From Congeria kusceri (Eukaryota > Mollusca > Bivalvia > Myida > Dreissenidae): DNA of 64,000 nucleotides. A model generated the notes under the pieces. The model ran no database searches and was not told the DNA's origin. It saw only the letters and a list, made by a program, of their open reading frames with translations. Below are positions 47,473 through 58,870 of this stretch, piece after piece; positions within the stretch are counted from its first letter, which is position 1, and every line of letters begins with the position of its first letter. The position numbers were made by a program, and so were the translations under genes. Location of the stretch: positions 10,582,761-10,646,760 of the forward strand of contig CM051034.1 in assembly GCA_027627225.1 (NCBI GenBank), in the 5' to 3' direction.

Positions 47473-48589
47473 GCAACTGTTACCGCATATGGTATAGTTA
47501 TTATGAATGTTGTTTGTATTGTTTGTTAACAGGTACATTTTTATGCCCGCAACTTAAATGCCAGAATGCCTTTTGAGTATATCCAGTGCATAAATGTGTC
47601 TGGCATTGAACGATTTTCAAATAACTTGGCAAAAGTGATAAGCATTATAAGAATGTGTGTCACATGCAATAACTAGATCCAAGGTCAAGGTCACACTCAA
47701 AGGCCAAATATAAGAAGGAAAACTATTGAGTATTTCCAGAGCATAATTTTGACCGGCATTGAAGGATTTTTAAATCACTTTGCAAAACTGCAGGCCTCCT
47801 AGAAACCTTTAAAACCTTTATAAACCTTTATTTTTGGGAAAATCCTTTAAAACCTTTATTTTTCCTGGAAAACCTGTAAAAACTGGTAATTTGCTCACAA
47901 AACCTTCATATTTTTTTCAATCAGTTTGTTGTATCTTTTTATAGTCATAAATATTAAAACACATACAAGACTAATGCAAATGTTCTTACAAACATTTCAA
48001 ATCTGTGCAGCTTAAATTTTACAAGACTTCATGTAAAAACGTTGTGGATATAGCAGTGTTGCAATAACCCTTAAATATTTATCAACAGAATATCTCTGCA
48101 ACTACCCTGTATATTAATGGTAATACTAAACATTTTGTGTAAAGTACCGTTATCATTTCATACCAAATTATTGGACATTATTGGAAGGCCTTAGAATGTA
48201 TCAATTGAAGACTTCCCAAAGGTCCAGAACAAGATGCATTGCAGCTGGTTGCTGCAACCTGCTTCTTTTGGTTTCCACTGCTGCTCTGTGTGGGTCAACA
48301 CAGAAATACTGAATGTTATTGTTTTCGAACAAGATAATGAAGATACGTTATGTTTAAAGCTTGTTTGTATCAATTATATCAAAACTATAAACAATTAGAA
48401 ACAATAAAATGATTGAAATTGTAATTTACTCTGTCAATAGAATGTCCCATGTTGGTTGTACGGCTAGTACATGTATTTAGTGATGCCTAGCAAAATGAAT
48501 ACCTGCACTTTTGTTTACATTCTGAGCAAGAAATTGATAGAAACTCATGGCCTTAAAGGTGGAAATTATCAGGTTGTGATAAAGGCAAG

Positions 48590-48720
48590 ATGATAGATAT
48601 GTTAAAGTATATATATCACAATATATATCACACTATATCACAACCTGATATATATGATAGATATGTTAAAGTATATATATATATATATATATATATATGG
48701 CCTTAAAAGTGGAAGGTATA
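48590..48720. repeat. (TA)n microsatellite with local duplications
   Basis: GATAGATATGTTAAAGTATA occurs twice before a (TA)n tract at ~48672-48697. GGCCTTAAA-GTGGAA flanks it on both sides as a short direct repeat. Confidence 0.6.
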
Positions 48721-49159
48721 GGCAAGATCATAGATATGTCAAAGAATATTCTATTTCCATTAAATATTTTTAACTTATAAGAATAATTATTAACTCTTCA
48801 TGCGCAGTATATATACCCCAGTAATAACACAATCATAAGACTGCCATTAACATAAGCCATCACATTGATCATTCTTTGTGGTTGATATTTTAGGTAAGAA
48901 TTTTACATGCTGTGACTACTGTTTAAGTGTGCATGCCAGCTACATTGCATTACTCATTGCTACTGTTTTCAACAAACTGTACATGTATTAGTTGTGTCAA
49001 GACTTTTTCTGGAACTACTGTATGAAATTCAATGGAAATTCGAAAGAAGCTAAAATACAGAGATAAGATGATCTTTTACAATTATGTTCTTACTACGTGA
49101 TTTTATTGAAGTTAAGAACTTTGTATTTTGTTAGTGATTTTGTATAATCTGCATTTTTA

Positions 49160-50163
49160 GGCCCCCACTTTAGAGGGGGGGCATATAGATTTGCACTTGT
49201 CCGTCCGTCCGTCCGTCGGATTTTTGTATGGCGCATAACGCAAAAAGTATAACTGCTAGAGTGATGAAACTTTATAAGCATATTCATCAGCATCAGGGCT
49301 TGTGCACCTGGGTATTTTTTGGTGCATTGTTTTCCGACATCAGCGGAGTTATGGCCCTTTTTTAGCAAAAAATGATATTTTTGGATTTGTGTCGCGCGTA
49401 ACTCAAAAAGTATTGCTGCTAGAGTGATGAAACTTTACAAACATATTAATTAGCAGGTGAACTTGTGCACCTGGGTATTTTGGTGCAGTTGTTTCCGACA
49501 TCAGCGGAGCTATGACCCTTTTTTTAACAAAAAAAGACATTTTTGGACTTTCGTCGTGTGTAACTCAAAAAGTGTTATGCTAGAGTGATGAAACTTTATA
49601 AACATATTATTCAGCATGTGAACTTGTGCACCTGGGTTTTTGGTGCAGTTTTTCCGATATCAGTGGTGTTGTGGCCATTTTTTAGCAAAAAATGACATTT
49701 TTGAAATGTCGCACATTACTCAAAAAGTATTACAGCTACAGTGATAAAACTTTATATGCATATTAATCAACATGTAAACTTGTGCACCTGGGTATTTTAG
49801 CAAAAAAATGACATTTTTGGACTTGTGTCGCATGTAACTCAAAACGTATTATTGCTAGAGTGATGGAACTTTATAAACATATTGTTCTGTATGTGAACTT
49901 GTGCACCTGGGTATTTTTGTGCAGTTTTTTCCGCCATCAGTGGAGTTATGACCTTTTTTTTAGCTAAAAATGACATTTTTTTATTTGTGTCGCGTGTAAC
50001 TCAAAAAGTATAACTGCTAGACTGATGAAACTTTCTAAAGATATTCGTCAGCATTTGAACTGGTGCGCCTGGGTATTTTGGTGCATTTTTTTCCGACATC
50101 AGCAGAGTTTTGTGACAACCAGCGGAATGTGGGGGCATCCGTGTCCTACGGACACATGTCTAG
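49160..50163 (+). mobile_element. Helitron-like element C with ~155 bp tandem core
   Basis: The left end is GGCCCCCACTTTAGAGGGGG GGCATATAG then (GTCC)n. Six units follow with AACTCAAAAAGTATT, GCTAGAGTGATGAAACTTTA, TGTGCACCTGGGTATTTTGG and TTCCGACATCAGCGGAG. The right end is GGGGGCATCCGTGTCCTACG GACACATGTCTAG. The perfect stem GTGTCC-TAC-GGACAC, a few bases before terminal CTAG followed by T, is the Helitron 3' signature. The termini match elements A and B while the core does not. Confidence 0.7.
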
Positions 50164-51059
50164 TTGTATGGTATTTTTGTTTCATGCTCAAACACAGTTT
50201 TGGTTATTGATTTGGCCTTGCAATTAGTGATTTTTATTTCATTCCCAAAACTTACCGGAATGAATATTGTGGATCATCCATCAAAATGAATATTGTGGAG
50301 CATCCATCACCTTGCAATTTTGTGTTGTTTTTTAAATTCTGTCATTCTGACAGACATCATTTATACACCAGGCAGTACACATCCATCAGAGTCACTAAAA
50401 TTATTATTTGCAAGAATAAGAACTGACATTCCTTCAAGTGTTCTATACTTTGCTAAAATATACTTTAAACAACATCCAAAAAGGACAAAATGCCTTCCTC
50501 TTTGTTCTTGATCTTTTCATTAAGATGTACTTTTCTATATGGATTGTGACTGTTTTCCCATTTAAATAATAAGAGTGCAGTGCTTGTTTTTCTGTAATTA
50601 TTGTTTATTTACAGTTGAACTACATTTAATTCATATTAAAAAATAATAAAATGCTTTTTAAAAACAAGTAGACAATGGTCTTTTGTCAGTATAATAGTGG
50701 TATGCATGTTGAATGTATGGTCATTTCCTAAATATCCATCAGTTTAGAATGTCAAAATTAGCCTTTATTTCCTCTTTATTTTTACCGAAATCTCAATAAA
50801 AAGCCGTTATTTTGCAAATTTTGAACCTTAATATAAACCTTTATTTTCATTGAGATCTGCTAGGAGGCCTGCAAAAGTGATAAGTATTATGAGATGGTAC
50901 CTTATCCTTCTCAGACTGACAGAACACATTTAATAGAAAATACGATATAAAAGGACTGTTTTACTTTTGCAAATAATTGGTATGCATATCGTCAAAGCGT
51001 TATAATGTAGAAAGAGCTGCATAGGTGGGGGCATCCGTGTTGTTTAGACACATATCTAA

Positions 51060-52034
51060 TTTAACAGTAATTTGATAAATCAATTTTTTTTTGTCTGTTA
51101 AATGCTTTTAATTGAGGGTTTCAGTCACTGTCTATTACAGTCATTGAATATAAAAACGCATATATATCGATCTTTGTGTTGTTGTTCCTGTCGAAAAAGG
51201 CAAGTCCGGAAACAAAACGGATAGAACAGCATCCTGCTATATCGCTCATAATAATTTTCTTTAGTCTGTTTCAATTTTGTAAATAACATTTGTTGGATGT
51301 TTGTGAGACAGGTACATTTTAAATTCTACAATGACGCGAGGCTTGTTTTCAATAGACAAAGAAAGAAATTAAGTATGGGTTATTCAGCAATAATTATGGA
51401 CGGAGTCTAATGTATTAAAAATAGTTCTGGAGAATTTACGGAAATTTTACAATAAAATGCACGTGTTTAAACGTACACTAGACAAATTGTAACAAACTTA
51501 CTGTTTCCATACAGTGTATTGAAACAAAAATGCGTATTAAATGCGTAAACGTTATTGAAAATTTAATTTTATTGTGTTTGTTACAATGGTACTTTCACAA
51601 TAGCATCAATAACATGGCGTGATATTGGTCTTTGACTTATATCAATGAATCGGATGCCGTTTGCTCAATGTTTATGAATAAAGTTAACATCATATTGTTT
51701 GTTATTACTCATTGACGTCACTGAAACGTGCCTGTGATTGTACGTTGTAGAAAAAGGGGCAGAGTATAGAAAAAATTGACTTCTCATTCAATAGCTTTAA
51801 AATACACACGAAGATATTATTAGAATCAAAATTTGTGATACTTTGTTGTCGAATAACACATGGTAAGGAGTATAGCTGCATGTTATCAAATCACTCGTGG
51901 TTTGCCCTTGTGATTTAATTCCTATGAATCTATACTTCTTACAGTGGGTTATTCAACAACAAACTATGATAGAAACATATTATATTATAAATGCACACAA
52001 CAGCATACTTCGAAAGATTTAATCAGGTTCCCAT
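51060..52034. other. Intergenic, nothing recognised
   Basis: AT-rich sequence with no supported exon. Confidence 0.35.
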
Positions 52035-52266
52035 GGGTGGTATTCACAAAGCATCTTAAGATAAATTTTATCCTTATCCTTAAATCACGAGTTACTATTA
52101 CTCCGTACAAAAACAGTACAAAATGAAATAACATCAGTATTAAAATGTTACTTGCCAAATATCAACAACCATTGTGTGAATTCAGTAAACTAAATATATA
52201 TTTAAATTTTCCATTTAAGTGAAAATATTTAAGAAATTACTTACGATGTTTTGTGAATACCGCCCC
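52035..52266. mobile_element. MITE with GGTATTCACAAA ends
   Basis: GGGTGGTATTCACAAAGCAT plus CTTAAG at the left is mirrored by CTTACGATGTTTTGTGAATA CCGCCCC at the right. ~232 bp, non-coding. The flanking AT/CAT is compatible with a 2-3 bp target, not decisive. Confidence 0.7.
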
Positions 52267-52518
52267 ATGAACAGTAAAGATTTAATGAGTTGCTTGAACA
52301 GTGTATTTCATTAAGGAGTTACATGTGTACACAGTTTACATGTACGTGTACTAAGACATGAGGTTAAGGCAACACACTGTTATGGGTTGTGCCTTGCACT
52401 GGAGTGATTATATGAAATTGTGAATAAATAACATATTCACGTGTTTTATTCAGGTAATGCTATTACAAAATGTGCTGCTAAAGGTTTATAATGGCATCAC
52501 TATTTAATAAATCACTAG

Positions 52519-53970
52519 TCAGAGGGGGACAAGTCAAGTTCGACTATTTTTGCATTATTTATTGATGAACTATCAGTGATGCTGCGTGAAAGTTGTGGAT
52601 CTGGGATATTTATTTCCAATGAAATTAATGACATTATATGTCTTATGTTTGCTGATGATATCGCTAGTTGTGCGGAAACAGCTATTAAACTACAACAACA
52701 TTTAAATGTCGTAGATCAATTTTGTATTAATACAGGAATGGAGATTAATCTAGAAAAAACTGAAATTATTGTTTTTAGAAATGGCGGACCTTTGAGAAAC
52801 TATGAAACTTGGACTTTTCGTGGGATAAAAATAAATATAACATATGTTTATAAATATCTGGGATTGCTTTTTACGCCTAAATTATCGTGGAATGCAGCAC
52901 ATGATAAATTAAGTGCGCAAGCACAAAAAGCAATATTTTCAATTTACAGTTACAAAAAGACTTTTGGAAATTTCCCTACTAAACAACTATTTGTACTATT
53001 TGACAGTATGGTAAAACCTATATTGTGCTATGGATCACAGATTTGGGGTTATGAATATATAAACATTATTGAATCAGTCCAAAACAAATTCTGCAAACGA
53101 AATTTATATGTTAAAAAAAATACTAATATCATCCTTGGCGAATGTGGGCGGCTTCCTTTATGTGTCACATATTTTGTTAACTGTATTAAGTATTGGTGTA
53201 AGCTTGTGACAATGCCTAACAATAGATATCCTAAACAATGTTATAACATGTTAAAGACGATAGATGACGCTGGGCGTATTTGCTGGGCCACAAAAGTAAA
53301 ATCTTTATTGTTTACGTATGGCTACGGATACATATGGATCTCACAAGATGTTGGTAACATTGATTTATTTATTTATAGTTTTCGCCAACGCATAACTGAT
53401 TGCTTTACCCAAAATTGGTATAATGATATAAATAATTCATCTAGATGTAATCATTATAAATATTATAAGACTTTGCTTAATACTGAGCGATATTTAGACT
53501 TAGAAATCCCTTTCAAATATAAAATTGCTTTTGCTAGATTTAGATGTGCGAACCACAAATTAAACAGTGAACTTGGAAGGCAGTTAAATATTGTTCAAGA
53601 TTTGAGAATATGTACCTTTTGTTTCAATGAAAATAACATATCAGTTATTGATTGTGAATTTCACGCTTTTTTTCATTGTCCTAAATATGATGTTATCCGT
53701 CGAGAATTTCTTTACAACTGGTATTTTGGTGGAAATACTGTCAATGATTTTTATACTATGATGAGTACAAATAATAATGAAACGATACATAAATTATGCA
53801 TATTTTTATATCATCTTATGAATACTATTAATACTTAAACATGTATTACTATTAGTGTTGGATGTTGGAATGCAACTACATTTATCTATTATGATTTGTG
53901 TACTATATTGTGTATTATGGGCCAGTGGCCTTTATTTACTTAATAAAGTGAGTTGAGTTGAGTTGAGTTA
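52519..53970 (+). mobile_element. 5'-truncated non-LTR retrotransposon (LINE)
   Basis: The frame open from 52519 to TAA at 53838 encodes the C-terminal half of a non-LTR reverse transcriptase. It shows EGDKSSSTIFALFIDELS (a degraded G-RQGD block), CLMFADDIASCAE with the catalytic FADD, GMEINLEKTEIIVFRNGG, and YKYLGLLFTPKLSW (thumb). A C-terminal CTFCFN...HAFFHC Cys/His cluster lies at residues ~345-375 of the frame from 52576. A TAG at 52516 and an apparent frameshift there separate it from GVRQGD-like upstream sequence. Endonuclease and RT motifs upstream are absent. The 3' UTR ends CTTAATAAAG then (TGAGT)n at ~53950-53970, a typical LINE microsatellite tail. Probably jockey/CR1-like, clade uncertain. 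The ORF itself is uninterrupted for 420 codons, so the insertion may be fairly recent. Confidence 0.85.
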
Positions 53971-54956
53971 TTAACGAGCTATCATAGGGCAGCATCGACA
54001 ACTACTTTTAGTTCTTCAGTTGATGCATTTTATTTTAAAGTTGACTGCATAAATTAACAGCTTCAATACAAATGTTCGGTATTAGAAAAATGGATTTGTT
54101 TACAAATAAGGGTAGTAAAATTGCAATGATCTAATTAAAATATCTACCAGAAAGTAGACAATAGAAATACATAACAGTGCAAAAATATATAACTTGAGTA
54201 CTAAGCATTAGGTCATGTCATATGCAATAAACACATTACGTTGCAAGTTGCAAATGAATGCCTTTTGTAGTTACGACCAAAATTAGCACTTTTTAGAAAC
54301 ACATTTTAACTTAATATTCAAAAGGAGCATTGAAGCTTCAAAATGAAGCCTGGGTTATGGAAAGTATTGCACTTTCTGTTGTTTTAGTCAAATAACATAA
54401 AAACAATATAAAGAATTTCCTGAAAATAAAATAGAGGCATAAAATCTGTCTTAAAACTGCTTGTGTACAAATTTACAATTAACAATACGTTCGAGTCTTG
54501 CATCAGCAAGAGCTTTATGCTAGTGTACTCTATAGCTGTCATTGCCCTTCACCAAGAATGTGCATCATTTCTCACCTTCCAATATTTGTTGTGGCAATTC
54601 TGATAAATGTTGAAGTCAATACAAATTGACGTCAATTAACTAATTAACAACTAAAATATAACAAAGTATGAGTGTTGGACAATTAAGAGCCTGTGCACAA
54701 CTTGTCCAATAAGCAGATGCAGTATGGGAAAAATACATACAAGGTAACGACACTGTTTAAACTAACAAGGTTTGTCACAGGATGTGATGTATAAGCATAT
54801 CTTGTCCGGGGAAGGCAACACAATGTCAGAAAAAAAGAGTGCAATATATGCCCTGGATAAATATCTTGATCCTCTAAAGGCCGGGTTCTTTCGCATGACA
54901 TCTATATGATGGTGATCATTTCTATTCATTAATTATTAGAAAATCCCGCCATGCCA
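53971..54956. other. Intergenic, nothing recognised
   Basis: AT-rich sequence with no supported exon or repeat. Confidence 0.35.
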
Positions 54957-55092
54957 GAAACAAGAGCTGTCTCAACACAGCAGGCTCGACTATTCATTCC
55001 GGCTCGACTATTCATTCCGCTTTGATAATAATACATTTTCTGTCAGAGATCTTACAAAATGAACCCGATGACATGTGGAAAGTATCAATTGA
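54957..55092 (+). repeat. Truncated copy of the CAAGAGCTGTCTCA element
   Basis: CAAGAGCTGTCTCAACACAG, then GGCTCGACTATTCATTCCG twice in tandem, then GACATGTGGAAAGTATCAAT TGAATATCTGTAGTA. This is the start of the family seen at 14457-15065, cut where the minisatellite begins. Confidence 0.6.
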
Positions 55093-55612
55093 ATATCTGT
55101 AGTATAAAGAAGTATCCACAACATATAAAGAAATGTCCATATCATATAAAGAAATATCCACATCATATAAAGAAATGTCCACATCATATAAAGAAATGTC
55201 CACAGCATATAAAGAAATATCCACATGATATAAAGAAGTATCCACAACATATAAAGAAATGTCCACATCATATAAAGAAGAATCCACATCATATAAAGAA
55301 ATGTCCACAGCGGATAAAGAAATATCAACAGCATATAAAGAAATGTCCACAACATTTAAAGAAATGTCCACATCATATAAAAACATATCCACATCATATA
55401 AAGAAAACCCACATAATATAAAGAAATATCCACATCATAGAAAGAAATGTCCATATCATGTAAACAAATGTCCACAACATATAAAGAAATATCCACATCA
55501 TATAAAGAAAAGACCACAGCATACGCAGAAATGCCCACATCATATAAAGAAATGTCCACATAAAATAAAGAAGTATCCACAGCATATAAAGAAAAACCCA
55601 TATCATATATAG
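55093..55612 (+). repeat. 21 bp minisatellite, array 1 (~25 units)
   Basis: The unit is about CACATCATATAAAGAAATGTC. Variants carry ACAGC, ACAAC or ACATG in place of ACATC. Because 21 is a multiple of three and the unit lacks stops, three long frames are open at once (STSYKEM, PHHIKKC and, on the minus strand, DVDISLY/WTFLYM). No flanking coding sequence supports any of them. Confidence 0.9.
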
Positions 55613-55620
55613 AGGATATT

Positions 55621-55766
55621 TGTTTGTTTTCGGTGTGATAACGCGTGATATCGTCACCAGAAAGGGAGACAATTAATATTTTCACAAGCGCTTGCGCGAG
55701 TGAAAATATGTATATTGTCTCCCTTTCCGGTGACGATATAACGCGTTATCACACCGAAAACAAACA
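55621..55766. mobile_element. ~146 bp near-perfect hairpin element
   Basis: TGTTTGTTTTCGGTGTGATA ACGCG at the left is mirrored by CGCGTTATCACACCGAAAAC AAACA at the right. The symmetry continues inward through TCGTCACC(G)GAAAGGGAGAC to GTGAAAATAT, giving ~65 bp arms around AAGCGCTTGCGCG. Almost all of it is arm, so it is a foldback-type MITE. Confidence 0.75.
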
Positions 55767-57117
55767 CATTTTCTTTTTATTTAAATGCTATTGGAATATT
55801 CTTTACGTTTGATTTTTATTTAGGGGATTTTCAACACGATATTTACAATATTACGTCCGCACTATTTTCTTCATAATGCGTAGTAATCGGGATTAGTAAT
55901 AAACATTCCAGCGCCATCTTGGATTAGGATCAAATGTGCCGTGGATTAGATCTAGTTAAGCAACTTAAATCGCAAAAAAAAAATTGACTCAAGGCATTAT
56001 CATGGCAGCGTGTTTACAGTACGACAGTCTACTATGCTACACAGTATATTCATAGACAACTTAGAATCCGTGTTTCTAAATTTATTTAAGTTTAAATACA
56101 ATTGGATACACGTAGTCGTTCAATAATGGTCAGCTTTTAAATCAAGAAGTTAACACTCACTGCTAGCTTTAAATATATTTATGATAAAAGTACATATTGA
56201 AAGTGAAAGTACGTTCAGTTCTCCGAAATTCACTTTTCTAAAAATAGCGTGTGCATAGGTGTTATTATGTAAACAATAGTTAACACAGTCACGACATTCA
56301 AACGCACTATTTGTTTTCGAAAGCAATTCAAGATGATTAAACTCGTAGATGCGCGTTAAAATGTGAAACAGTGTTCTGACATGGATTACTACTTAAACGT
56401 ATAAAGTGTTTTCTATATTAGTTATTCGGATTTAACAACACAATTGGGTTGAAGGTCGGTCGAGAATTTGAAGAAAACAAGATGGTGGAGAATGCAACGC
56501 TGAACAATTCTTACAACAGCACATTGAATACTTAAATACTTAAGCGTGATTACTGGATATACAGACTTAATACACACAAACTTATATATAAATATGTGCT
56601 TGCTTAATGAACACAAGTTATTACTACGGTGGATTCTTGTTGCATTTTGGAGAACAAATATGTAAACAAAGGGAGACTACTGTTCACAGCAACACTAAAC
56701 AACCAGTGCAACTGCAAGTGTAGTATGCGGGAATTAATAAAGTGCAAAGGATGAAATAAATACTTGGATGCTAAAATTAAGTTTGGACAAGGGTGACCAG
56801 CTCCAATGCATTGTGGGTAAAAGTTGTACCCGCAAGACATTGTCTGTACTAGTCTCCTTGGCTCAATACGACTGATGAAAATCCAAGAAAAAGAAAGAGG
56901 AAAGACAGATCAATATATGGGCGAGGTATTCTTAACATTTGCTGTTATTAATCTTTAATACTTTTCTTCTTGGTAATTCTGTATGATAAATAGTGAAAAC
57001 ACCTACAATTAAATATTGTCCAAATCAAATCAAATTAAAAAAAGTAGTCCCTCACTGTGAGTGATATAGGGATATATCTCACTGATACTTTTCAATATTT
57101 CACTACTAAGCATTAAA
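55767..57117. other. Intergenic between the minisatellite arrays
   Basis: No supported exon. The small frames on the minus strand at 56422-56840 lack splice support. Confidence 0.35.
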
Positions 57118-57640
57118 CAAGAAGTATCCACATCAAATAAAGAAATGTCCACAGCATATAAAGAAATGTCCACATCATATAAAGAAATGTCCACAGCATA
57201 TAAAGAAATGTTCACATCATATAAAGAAGTATCCACAGCATATAAAGAAATGTCCACATCATATAAATTAAAGAAGTATCCACACCATATAAAGAAATAT
57301 CCACATGGTATAAAGAAATGTCCACAACATATAAAGACATTTCCGCATCATATAAAGAAATATCAGCATCATACGATATCCACATCATATAAAGAAGTGT
57401 CCAAATCATATAAAGAAATGTCCACATCATATAAAGAAGTGTCCAAATCATATAAAGAAGTATTCACATCATATAAAGAAGTATCCACATCATATAAAGA
57501 AATGTTCACATCATATAAAGAAAGATCCACAGCATATAAAGACATATCCACATAATATAAGAAAAGATCCACAGCATATAAAGAAATGTCCACATCATAT
57601 AAAGTTGTATCCACATAACATAATAAAGAAAGATCATAAT
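57118..57640 (+). repeat. 21 bp minisatellite, array 2 (~25 units)
   Basis: Same unit and orientation as array 1, about 1.5 kb away, with more ATGTTC and GTGTCC variants and one 9 bp length change (TAAATTAAAG at ~57265). The frames across it are repeat-derived. Confidence 0.9.
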
Positions 57641-57727
57641 ATAATAAAATATAAGACATAAGACAGTGCCGGCGTTCCATATAATATAGTCACACTCAAC
57701 AGGTCGTGGTGATCAGCTCAAAGATAA

Positions 57728-58146
57728 TGCCGCTAGGAGGAAAAGGGGGACACGTATATGCCCGATGGGGAGGGGGGGGGGGGGGGCGGTGGTGCGGGAC
57801 CGGGAGGCCGTCGAAGCGGTAGAGGCGGAGCTCCTGGAATAGATGGTGAGAGAGGAGGTGACGCTACAGGCCCTTAGTGTTGCGGTGGTGGCGGTGGAGG
57901 TGGCGGAGCGGGCGGGGGTCGTGGGGGCCAGGCGGGAAAGGAGGGCAGTTTGGCACCCACGGACAGCGGGGACAGGACGGGTCCGCACACCAAGGCGGCA
58001 GAGGTGGTGACGGCGGAAGTGCGATGCTTTCGACAGGCGGTGGAATGTTTGGTGCAGCTGCGTTTGCCGCTGGGCCCGGTAATGACGGGGCGCATGGGGC
58101 TGCTGGAACAGCCTCAAGTGGTGGACAAGGGGGCAATGGTGGTTAA
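57728..58146 (+). pseudogene. Glycine-rich exon remnant(s), collagen-like
   Basis: ATG at 57728 gives MPLGGKGGHVYARWGGG and then enters a G-run (~57773-57786) that shifts the frame. After a shift the frame reads GAGPGG, then SGRGGAPGIDGERGGDATGP and TAG at ~57875. A second glycine-rich frame (57919-58146) reads WGPGGKGGQFGTHGQRGQDG, GGRGGDGG, MFGAAAFAAGPGNDG and SGGQGGNGG before TAA. The (D/H)G-(E/Q)-RG-(G/Q)D unit matches 59912-60193 and 2355-3106. Two exons of a gene, or a decayed copy with a homopolymer slip; no splice sites convincingly resolve it. Confidence 0.45.
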
Positions 58147-58660
58147 ACCAAACTTACAATATACAGGTTGTCTGCACAAAGTGGTGAGGGGATTGATGAC
58201 CGCCACTTTAGATGAAATAAGGACGAATATACATGACAATGTTTCCTTAACTTTCTTAAGCACGTATGCAATAATGCAAATATGTTACATTTTGTGTACT
58301 ACATTGTAAAACATTGCTGTATATTTTAACTTGTGCAAATGAGAAAATAACACTAATTTATCAATTATTGATACTTTAAACGGAAATAGTGTGTGTAAAT
58401 TAACAACACCCACCATTACTGAAGTCAAGTTACATTTAAATATGTAATTTGAAACAAGTCGGTAGCTGAATAAACAATATACATATTACTAAACTAAACT
58501 CCTTTTGGAACTTTGGTGTGTTCGTTGGGGGTGGAGTCATTTCTTTCTCCTGACACCCATACAGCATTTCAATATTTCTTTACAGAAATATACATGTAAT
58601 AATGCCTCATAATGATTTCTACATAGCGACATCTTGCTGAAAAGGATGGTATGAATGATA
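58147..58660. other. Intergenic, nothing recognised
   Basis: AT-rich sequence following the glycine-rich remnant. It could hold its 3' UTR. Confidence 0.35.
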
Positions 58661-58870
58661 TGAGGCGTGTCGTGGGAAAACCGGGTTTAATGCATATGCG
58701 TAAAGTGTCGTCTCGGACGGCACTTTCCGCTTTTATGGGTACTTTGTGCTTCAAGGAAGTCCCTTCTAAACATAAATCCACTGTAGGCGGAAAGTGCCAT
58801 CCCGGAGTAGCCTGTGCGGATGACACTTTATGCACATGCATAAAGCCTGGGTTTCCCACGACACGCCTCA
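58661..58870. mobile_element. 210 bp TA-target MITE, TGAGGCGTGTCGTGGG family
   Basis: TGAGGCGTGTCGTGGGAAAA and TTTCCCACGACACGCCTCA are inverted ends flanked by TA on both sides. A second inner inverted pair surrounds GGACGGCACTTTCCGC and GGCGGAAAGTGCCATCCC. The TA target suggests a Tc1/mariner-type parent. A partial relative is at 61138-61278. Confidence 0.8.

Larger units (their letters stand above)
47791..50871. mobile_element. hAT-like element (3.08 kb) nested in element B
   Basis: The ends CAGGCCTCCTAG and CTAGGAGGCCTG are exact inverted repeats. They are flanked by CAAAACTG and CAAAAGTG, an 8 bp duplication with one mismatch. Subterminal regions are rich in AAACCTTTA(A/T)AACC words on both sides. 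No transposase frame was recognised. It encloses element C (49160-50163) and a (TA)n run near 48675. Confidence 0.65.
47537..51059 (+). mobile_element. Pearl/Helitron-like element B, split by a nested insertion
   Basis: 47537-47790 has TTTTTATGCCC and one ~160 bp unit (CAAATAACTTGGCAAAAGTG, GATCCAAGGTCAAGGTCACA) of the same family as element A. 50872-51059 resumes with AAAAGTGATAAGTATTATGA and ends GGGGGCATCCGTGTTGTTTA GACACATATCTAA, a degraded form of A's terminal hairpin. The 3.08 kb between is a hAT-like insertion. Confidence 0.65.

Noticed and set aside
55008..55685. Apparent repeat proteins (WTFLYM, DVDISLY, STSYKEM)
   Set aside because: The 21 bp unit has no stop in several frames on both strands. 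No start context, splice site or unique domain favours one.
57713..58136. Minus-strand Pro/Arg-rich frames
   Set aside because: Antisense shadows of glycine-rich plus-strand coding sequence.
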